Assembly: GCA_937900755.1 (NCBI GenBank)
Contig: CALCDN010000193.1
Location: 1-11,661, forward strand
Length of the DNA: 11,661 nt
Origin: an uncultured Acetobacter sp.
GTDB lineage: Bacteria; Pseudomonadota; Alphaproteobacteria; Acetobacterales; Acetobacteraceae
Reading direction: 5' to 3'
This document shows positions 7,073-11,661 of this stretch, piece after piece. The position numbers and the translations under genes were made by a program. The number at the start of each line of letters is the position of its first letter. Position 1 is the first letter of the stretch. The notes beneath the pieces were generated by a model. That model searched no databases. It saw only the letters and a list, made by a program, of their open reading frames with translations, and was not told the origin of the DNA.

Positions 7073-7246
7073 ATGCATCGTATTCGGGTATTCATCTTGA
7101 ATGGCCAGAATGTGTTGCTGGTGCGGAACAGAAAGGGCCTTCCTTGCCGGGACGCGGTTTTTCTTGCTGTTGTCAGGCTTCTGTGGCAGCAGGGCAAAAG
7201 TCTTTGTGAGGCTAAGTTGATGTCAGAACCAAGAGGCGTGCGATGA
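7073..7246 (+). CDS. Possible small leader ORF overlapping cyoA
   Basis: A 57-codon ORF from the ATG at 7073 whose TGA stop overlaps the cyoA start in the arrangement ATGA, typical of translational coupling. A G-run (7058-7063), not a good ribosome binding site, precedes it by 9 nt. The product is basic with a hydrophobic N-terminal stretch (VFILNGQNVLLVRNRKG); no family is recognised. Against it, GC at third codon positions is only about half, another frame is also open here, and a 57-codon ORF is expected by chance. Low confidence. Confidence 0.2.
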   Translation: MHRIRVFILNGQNVLLVRNRKGLPCRDAVFLAVVRLLWQQGKSLCEAKLMSEPRGVR

Positions 7247-8166
7247 AAAACAAGTTACTGGCGAGAACGGCGCGATTGGGCGGCCTATCGTCAGCGTTGC
7301 TGCTTGCCGGGTGCGAACTAGACGTTCTGGACCCGAAAGGCCCGGTGGGAGAGGGGGTTAAAACTCTTATTACCACCTCTGTGATCGCAATGCTGATCGT
7401 AGTGGTTCCGACCATTATTCTGACACTCTGGTTTGCCTGGCAGTATCGCCAGTCCAACACGAGTGCCGAATATCTGCCGAAATGGAGCCATTCCAACAAG
7501 ATTGAAGTGGTAATCTGGGGCGTTCCGTCTCTGATTATTCTGTTCCTGGCAGTGATCACCTACCAGACCTGTCATTCTCTGGACCCCTACAAGCCGCTTG
7601 AGGCGGAAGCCAATACCAAGCCGCTGCATGTTCAGGTTGTGGCACAGGATTGGAAATGGCTGTTCATTTACCCCGAACAGGGAATTGCAACAGTTAATCA
7701 GCTGGCTATGCCGGTCAATACGCCTGTTGATTTCGACATCACCTCTGATTCCGTGATGAACTCGTTCTTCATCCCGCGTCTTGGTTCCATGATTTATGCA
7801 ATGGCAGGCATGCAGACCCAGCTTCATCTGCTGGCAAGCGAGCCGGGCGATTACATGGGTGAATCCGCCAACTACAGTGGGCGTGGTTTCTCCGACATGC
7901 GGTTCCATGCCCTGGCGATGAGCAATGATGAGTTCAATGCCTGGGTCGAAAAGGTGCGTGCATCTTCCGAACAGCTGGATGGCCAGACCTATCCCAAACT
8001 GGCTGCACCAAGCGAAGCGAACCCCGTCGAATATTTCGCGCATGTTGAACCCGGCATGTTCAACACGATCGTTGCCAAATACAACAACGGCATGGTCATG
8101 GACAAAAGCACTGGCAAGATGATTCAGGTGCAGTCCGCGATGTCCGACATGAATATGAAGGAATAG
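7243..8166 (+). CDS. cyoA: Cytochrome bo3-type ubiquinol oxidase subunit II
   Basis: Subunit II of the haem-copper ubiquinol oxidase (cyaB in older Acetobacter naming), 307 aa. The N-terminus is a lipoprotein signal with lipobox LLAGC, so Cys24 should be lipidated. Two transmembrane helices follow (about 42-66 and 88-107), then a periplasmic cupredoxin-like domain with VQVVAQDWKWLFIYPEQ (130-146) and SVMNSFFIPRLGSMIYAMAGM (170-190). The copper-A ligands of cytochrome c oxidases are absent: the equivalent stretch reads YSGRGFSDMRFHA, without cysteines. This marks a quinol oxidase. Cys110 follows the second helix and is not part of a metal motif. The start has AGAGG 6 nt upstream. It is the first gene of the operon, 5 bp before cyoB. 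Confidence 0.96.
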   Translation: MKNKLLARTARLGGLSSALLLAGCELDVLDPKGPVGEGVKTLITTSVIAMLIVVVPTIILTLWFAWQYRQSNTSAEYLPKWSHSNKIEVVIWGVPSLIILFLAVITYQTCHSLDPYKPLEAEANTKPLHVQVVAQDWKWLFIYPEQGIATVNQLAMPVNTPVDFDITSDSVMNSFFIPRLGSMIYAMAGMQTQLHLLASEPGDYMGESANYSGRGFSDMRFHALAMSNDEFNAWVEKVRASSEQLDGQTYPKLAAPSEANPVEYFAHVEPGMFNTIVAKYNNGMVMDKSTGKMIQVQSAMSDMNMKE

Positions 8167-8171
8167 GATCT

Positions 8172-10163
8172 ATGCTAGGGAGACTATCGCTTTCGGCCAT
8201 CCCGTTGGATGTGCCGATCCTAGTAGGTACGTTCATCGGCGTTCTCGTTGTCGGTGTCGCGGTACTGGGACTGATTACCTATTACGGCAAGTGGGGCTAC
8301 CTCTGGAAAGAGTGGTTTACTTCTGTCGATCACAAGCGTCTGGCTGTCATGTACATTGTACTGGCGCTGGTTGCTCTGGCCCGCGGTTTCGCGGATGCCG
8401 TCATGATGCGTACCCAGCTCGCGCTGGCCTATGCCGGGAACCCCGGTTACCTGCCTCCGCATCATTATGACCAGATCTTCTCCGCTCACGGGACGATCAT
8501 GATCTTCTTCCTGGCCATGGCGTTCATGACCGGTCTGTTCAACTTCATTGTGCCGCTGCAGATTGGCGCACGTGACGTGGCTTACCCGTTCCTGAACAAC
8601 CTGAGCTTCTGGATGACGGCGGTTGCCTTTATCCTGGTGAACATCTCCCTGTTCATCGGTGAGTTCTCGCAGTGCGGCTGGCTGGCTTATCCCCCGCTGT
8701 CCGAAATGCAGTTCAGCCCTGGCGTGGGTGTTGACTACTATATCTGGGCAATCCAGATCTCTGGTGTTGGCACACTGCTGACCGGTGTTAACTTCTTTGT
8801 CACCATCGTTAAGATGCGCGCTCCGGGCATGTCCTGGCTGAAGATGCCCGTGTTCACCTGGACAGCATTCTGCTCGTCCATCCTGATCATGGCGACCTTC
8901 CCCGTGCTGACGGTTGCCGTGGCCCTTCTGGGTCTGGACCGTTACTTCGGTATGCACTTCTTCACCAATGATGGTGGCGGCAACCAGATGTTGTACCTGA
9001 ACCTGATCTGGGCTTGGGGTCATCCGGAAGTTTACATTCTTGTTCTGCCTGCCTTTGGTGTGTTCTCCGAAGTTGTGCCTGCCTTCTCCGGCAAGCCGCT
9101 CTTCGGCTACAAGACCATGATTTACGCGACCTGCTCCATTATGGTGCTGTCCTTCCTTGTGTGGGTGCATCACTTCTTCACCATGGGTGCAGGCCCGGAC
9201 GTGAATGCCTTCTTCGGCATCGCGACCATGATCATTTCCATCCCGACTGGTGTTAAGCTCTTCAACTGGCTGTTCACCATGTATAAAGGTCGCATCCAGT
9301 ACCATGCCTGCATGTATTGGGCTGTTGGCTTCATGGTGGTGTTCACCATCGGTGGTATGACCGGTGTGATGATGGCCATCCCCGGTTCCGACTTTGTGCT
9401 GCATAACAGCCTGTTCCTGATTGCCCACTTCCATAACGTGATTATCGGTGGTGTGTACTTCGGTTACGTCTGTGGCATGAACTTCTGGGCTCCGAAGGTT
9501 CTTGGCTTCAAAATGAACGAAGCCTGGGGTATTCGCGCTTTCTGGTTCTGGCTCGTCGGCTTCTTCTTTGCCTTTATGCCGCTGTATGTCCTCGGCTTCG
9601 AAGGCATGACCCGCCGTATGAACCACTATGACAACCCGGCCTGGCATCCCTGGATGCTGATCGCCGAAGTTGGCGCAGTGCTCATTCTGCTTGGTGTTGT
9701 TTGCCAGCTGATGCAGATTTTTGTCTCCATCCGCGACTGCAACAAGCCGGAAAACCGTGACTTCTCGGGTGATCCCTGGAACGGCCGTACGCTGGAATGG
9801 TCCACCTCTTCTCCTCCGCCGGTGTATAACTACGCCATTGTTCCGCATGTAAGCTCGCTTGATGCCTATATGCACGACAAGGAAAACGGCATCGACACCC
9901 GTCAGGCTGGTGCACAGTACACAGCGATCCACATGCCGAAAAACACGGCGTCTGGTATTTGTGTTGGCACTTTTGCTCTGATCTTCGGTTTTGCCGCTGT
10001 GTGGTACATCTGGTGGCTGGCAGCTATCGGCATTGTCGGCGTGATCGCTACGGTCATCGCTCGCAGCGCTAACAAGGATATTGATTACTATATCCCTGCT
10101 GAAGAGGTTGCCCGGATCGAAAACGAGCACACCCGTAAACTGATGGCACAGGCAGCAGAATAA
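8172..10163 (+). CDS. cyoB: Cytochrome bo3-type ubiquinol oxidase subunit I (catalytic)
   Basis: The haem-copper catalytic subunit, which oxidises ubiquinol, reduces O2 to water and pumps protons. It is 663 aa, the same as E. coli CyoB, and the key residues fall at identical numbers. The quinol-site residues are Arg71, Asp75, His98 and Gln101 (RGFAD, PPHHYDQ). His106 and His421 are the low-spin haem ligands, and His419 ligates the high-spin haem. CuB has His284, His333 and His334, with Tyr288 cross-linked (WGHPEVY, WVHHFF). The proton paths are marked by Asp135, Glu286 and Lys362. About 15 transmembrane helices are expected. Sequence alone does not show whether the high-spin site holds haem O or haem A; A. 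aceti cytochrome a1 (cyaA) is this type. It lies 5 bp after cyoA, and its last base overlaps the cyoC start. Confidence 0.98.
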   Translation: MLGRLSLSAIPLDVPILVGTFIGVLVVGVAVLGLITYYGKWGYLWKEWFTSVDHKRLAVMYIVLALVALARGFADAVMMRTQLALAYAGNPGYLPPHHYDQIFSAHGTIMIFFLAMAFMTGLFNFIVPLQIGARDVAYPFLNNLSFWMTAVAFILVNISLFIGEFSQCGWLAYPPLSEMQFSPGVGVDYYIWAIQISGVGTLLTGVNFFVTIVKMRAPGMSWLKMPVFTWTAFCSSILIMATFPVLTVAVALLGLDRYFGMHFFTNDGGGNQMLYLNLIWAWGHPEVYILVLPAFGVFSEVVPAFSGKPLFGYKTMIYATCSIMVLSFLVWVHHFFTMGAGPDVNAFFGIATMIISIPTGVKLFNWLFTMYKGRIQYHACMYWAVGFMVVFTIGGMTGVMMAIPGSDFVLHNSLFLIAHFHNVIIGGVYFGYVCGMNFWAPKVLGFKMNEAWGIRAFWFWLVGFFFAFMPLYVLGFEGMTRRMNHYDNPAWHPWMLIAEVGAVLILLGVVCQLMQIFVSIRDCNKPENRDFSGDPWNGRTLEWSTSSPPPVYNYAIVPHVSSLDAYMHDKENGIDTRQAGAQYTAIHMPKNTASGICVGTFALIFGFAAVWYIWWLAAIGIVGVIATVIARSANKDIDYYIPAEEVARIENEHTRKLMAQAAE

Positions 10164-10768
10164 TGGCACAGAATACAACTGTTCCGACCGCAGGCCACGA
10201 CGAACATCACCCCGAATCTACGGTGGTGTTCGGGTTCTGGGTCTATCTGATGACGGACTGCATTATCTTTGGCTCTCTGTTCGCCACGTTTGCAGTTCTG
10301 CGTAACCAGTTCAATGGTGGGCCAACCCCCCACGAACTGTTCGAGTTTGGTGGGCTTGGGCTGGAAACAGCCCTCCTGCTTCTCTCCTCCATCACTTATG
10401 GGTTTGGCATGATCGCCGCCCATAAGACCCAGATCAGCCAGGTTATCCTGTGGCTTGGTGTCACATTCCTGCTTGGTCTTGGGTTCGTTGGTCTGGAAGT
10501 GCGTGAATTCGCGCACATGATCGCGGATGGTGCTGGCCCCGATCGCAGTGCGTTCCTGTCTGCGTTCTTCACGCTGGTATCCACCCACGGTCTGCACGTG
10601 ACGTGTGGTCTGATCTGGATTGTTACCCTGATGGTTCAGCTGATGGGAACAACTGAAATCCCGGAACGCATGATGAACAAGCTCACCTGCCTGAGCCTGT
10701 TCTGGCACTTCCTGGATATCGTCTGGATCTGTGTTTTCACCTATGTCTATCTGGCGAGCATGATCTGA
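10163..10768 (+). CDS. cyoC: Cytochrome bo3-type ubiquinol oxidase subunit III
   Basis: Subunit III of the quinol oxidase, 201 aa, with five predicted transmembrane helices and no redox centre. It supports assembly and stability of the catalytic core. Family features are VFGFWVYLMTDCIIFGSLFA (22-41), the LETALLLLSS helix with the conserved Glu68, THGLHVTCGLIW (141-152) and the C-terminal WHFLDIVWI (181-189). The ATG at 10163 overlaps the cyoB stop by one base (TAATG), and its own TGA overlaps the cyoD ATG by one base, so translation is probably coupled. Confidence 0.96.
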   Translation: MAQNTTVPTAGHDEHHPESTVVFGFWVYLMTDCIIFGSLFATFAVLRNQFNGGPTPHELFEFGGLGLETALLLLSSITYGFGMIAAHKTQISQVILWLGVTFLLGLGFVGLEVREFAHMIADGAGPDRSAFLSAFFTLVSTHGLHVTCGLIWIVTLMVQLMGTTEIPERMMNKLTCLSLFWHFLDIVWICVFTYVYLASMI

Positions 10769-11100
10769 TGAGCAATCCGAACACATCCTCCTCGGGCGAG
10801 AGCCACGGTAGCGTATCTTCGTACCTTATCGGCTTTGTTCTTGCTGTTATCCTGACGGTTCTGTCGTTTGGTGTGGTCATGAGCCACAGCCTTGCGCCAA
10901 CCGGCACGCTGGCGGTGCTTTCTGTTCTGGCACTTGTTCAGGTTCTGGTGCATCTGCACTACTTCCTGCACATGGGTAGTGGCTCGGAAGCGCGTTGGAA
11001 CAACATTGCGTTTGTTTTCACCGTTGCATTCGTGTCCATCCTTATTGTCGGCACGGTCTTCATCATGGCCAACACATCCATCAACATGATGTCTCGCTGA
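10768..11100 (+). CDS. cyoD: Cytochrome bo3-type ubiquinol oxidase subunit IV
   Basis: The small fourth subunit, 110 aa with three transmembrane helices (about 18-39, 46-68 and 79-101). The motif HLHYFLHM (62-69) followed by RWNNIAFVFTV is characteristic of CyoD, which assists CuB binding and assembly of subunit I in E. coli. It is the last gene of the operon, with a strong terminator 58 bp past the stop. The haem synthase gene cyoE that follows cyoD in E. coli is not present. Confidence 0.95.
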   Translation: MSNPNTSSSGESHGSVSSYLIGFVLAVILTVLSFGVVMSHSLAPTGTLAVLSVLALVQVLVHLHYFLHMGSGSEARWNNIAFVFTVAFVSILIVGTVFIMANTSINMMSR

Positions 11101-11158
11101 TATCATGTATGGCTTTGTCGCCCTGGCCTTGGCCGGGGCGGCAGTCGGCAACAGAAAT

Positions 11159-11186
11159 CCCCGGGGCTTTGGCTCCGGGGTTTTTT
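11159..11186 (+). terminator. Intrinsic terminator of the cyo operon
   Basis: CCCCGGGGC (11159-11167), a 4-nt TTTG loop and GCTCCGGGG (11172-11180) pair as a 9-bp stem with one G-T wobble, followed by six T residues (11181-11186). It lies 58 bp after the cyoD stop. Confidence 0.88.
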
Positions 11187-11276
11187 GTTGGGTGATCTGG
11201 AACCACGGGGGCAGGCAGGCAACGATGTTCGCGTAGCCCGGCTATTTTGCCAGTGTGGGGCTAGGGGGCAGGACAT

Positions 11277-11311
11277 AAAAAAAGGCACCGGGGTTTCCGG
11301 TGCCTTTTTTT
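11277..11311 (-). terminator. Bidirectional terminator between cyoD and the ferredoxin gene
   Basis: A perfect 15-bp inverted repeat, A7-GGCACCGG (11277-11291) and CCGGTGCC-T7 (11297-11311), with a 5-nt loop. The flanking A and T tracts let it terminate both the leftward ferredoxin transcript, 27 bp after its stop, and any read-through from cyo. Confidence 0.92.
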
Positions 11312-11338
11312 ATGGTGGAACCTGTAGGGGGGACAGGT

Positions 11339-11661
11339 TCAGTCCTTGTGCGGCTCGGGGGAGAGCAGGTCAGCCTTGTTGGGCTTGTCTTTCCATTCCT
11401 GAGCATCAGCGGGGGCCGTGCCCTTGCGTGTGATATTGGGCCACTGGCTGGCATATTTTGTGTTGATTTCCGCCCACGCCGCCGACCGGTCGTCGCTGTC
11501 AGGGAAGATGGCTTCGGCCGGACATTCAGGTTCGCACACGCCGCAGTCAATACATTCATCCGGGTTGATAACCAGAAAGTTTTCACCAGCGTAGAAGCAG
11601 TCAACGGGGCAGACTTCCACACAGTCCATGAATTTGCAGCGGATGCAGTTTTCAGTGACCA
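11339..11661 (-). CDS. fdxA: 7Fe ferredoxin (FdxA family), N-terminus cut by the window end
   Basis: A small soluble electron carrier with one [3Fe-4S] and one [4Fe-4S] cluster. The frame continues past an internal ATG at 11629 to the window edge, reading VTENCIRCKFMDCVEVCPVD and then FYAGENFLVINPDECIDCGV and CEPECPAEAIF. About 107 residues are visible, and probably only two to four are missing. The cysteine pattern (C-x2-C-x4-C-x3-CP near the N-terminus, then C-x2-C-x2-C-x3-CP) matches FdxA and Azotobacter FdI-type ferredoxins. The C-terminal ~50 residues are the usual charged extension. It is convergent with cyoABCD and separated by two terminators, so it is not part of that operon. Its redox partner cannot be inferred here. 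Confidence 0.93.
   Translation of the reverse strand, partial: VTENCIRCKFMDCVEVCPVDCFYAGENFLVINPDECIDCGVCEPECPAEAIFPDSDDRSAAWAEINTKYASQWPNITRKGTAPADAQEWKDKPNKADLLSPEPHKD

Larger units (their letters stand above)
6717..7242 (+). other. Long non-coding region upstream of cyoA
   Basis: About 526 bp without a convincing gene, noticeably more AT-rich than its surroundings at 6780-6900. It contains two promoter-like hexamer pairs (6860-6889 and 7004-7031), a perfect palindrome TGAAATTTCA (6841-6850) and two copies of TTGTAACA (6800-6807 and 6888-6895). It also has a TGTGAGA at 6812-6818 like the core of the adhA repeat, and a small ORF (7073-7246) running into cyoA. ORFs on the minus strand here look accidental. 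It probably holds the regulated cyo promoter and a long 5' leader. No FNR-type TTGAT-N4-ATCAA box was seen. Confidence 0.6.

Noticed and set aside
6877..7197. 106-codon minus-strand ORF in the region upstream of cyoA
   Set aside because: Low-complexity basic/Ser-rich translation, no ribosome binding site, and it overlaps the likely cyo promoter and leader.
8220..10178. 652-codon ORF on the minus strand opposite cyoB
   Set aside because: It is in codon register with cyoB, which has every catalytic residue of the oxidase. The antisense frame is open only because cyoB lacks TTA, CTA and TCA codons, and its translation is a His/Asn/Gly-rich sequence without family features.
1..11661. CRISPR array, insertion sequence, tRNA, rRNA or phage/defence genes
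   Set aside because: No regularly spaced repeats, transposase-like ORFs, terminal inverted repeats or RNA-gene sequences were seen on either strand.

Overview
This window looks like chromosomal DNA from an acetic acid bacterium (Acetobacteraceae), most likely Acetobacter. The evidence is a pair of genes for the PQQ-dependent, membrane-bound alcohol dehydrogenase (adhA-adhB) next to a cyoABCD-type ubiquinol oxidase operon (called cya or cytochrome a1 in older Acetobacter work). The genus call is inference from protein character; the species cannot be read from the sequence.

Left end (1-1200). The first ~86 bases are almost pure G/C and look like a low-complexity contig end or base-calling artefact. 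They run into the 3' end of a glycerate 2-kinase/MOFRL-family gene (+). A uracil-DNA-glycosylase-like gene lies convergent to it (-). A perfect hairpin terminator separates this gene from the adh operon.

Alcohol dehydrogenase (1238-5143). adhA (PQQ plus haem c dehydrogenase) and adhB (triple-haem cytochrome c) are read leftwards as an operon. Its upstream region holds a consensus -35 box and a 10-bp inverted repeat with widely spaced arms. Next comes an unrecognised 186-codon gene (-), then a divergently read BI-1 (Bax inhibitor-1) family membrane protein (+) with its own terminator.

Ubiquinol oxidase (6717-11186). A ~526-bp, rather AT-rich non-coding stretch carries two promoter-like hexamer pairs and possibly a small leader ORF overlapping cyoA. 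cyoA, cyoB, cyoC and cyoD follow as a tightly packed operon (gaps of 5, -1 and -1 nt) ending in a strong terminator. No haem O/A synthase gene follows.

Right end (11187-11661). A perfect 15-bp-arm bidirectional hairpin lies between cyoD and a convergent 7Fe ferredoxin gene (fdxA-like, -). The window edge cuts off the ferredoxin's first few codons.

How the genes fit together: AdhA oxidises ethanol in the periplasm, and electrons pass through its haem c and the AdhB haems to ubiquinone. CyoABCD re-oxidises the ubiquinol, reduces O2 to water and pumps protons. The window therefore holds most of an ethanol-oxidising respiratory chain; the small AdhS subunit, PQQ synthesis and haem synthase are not here. 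I see no mobile element, CRISPR array, tRNA or rRNA. This is mainly a core respiratory region and I found no clear undescribed multi-gene system. The less-explained parts are the adhA operator-like repeat, the long cyo leader and the orphan gene at 5144-5704.
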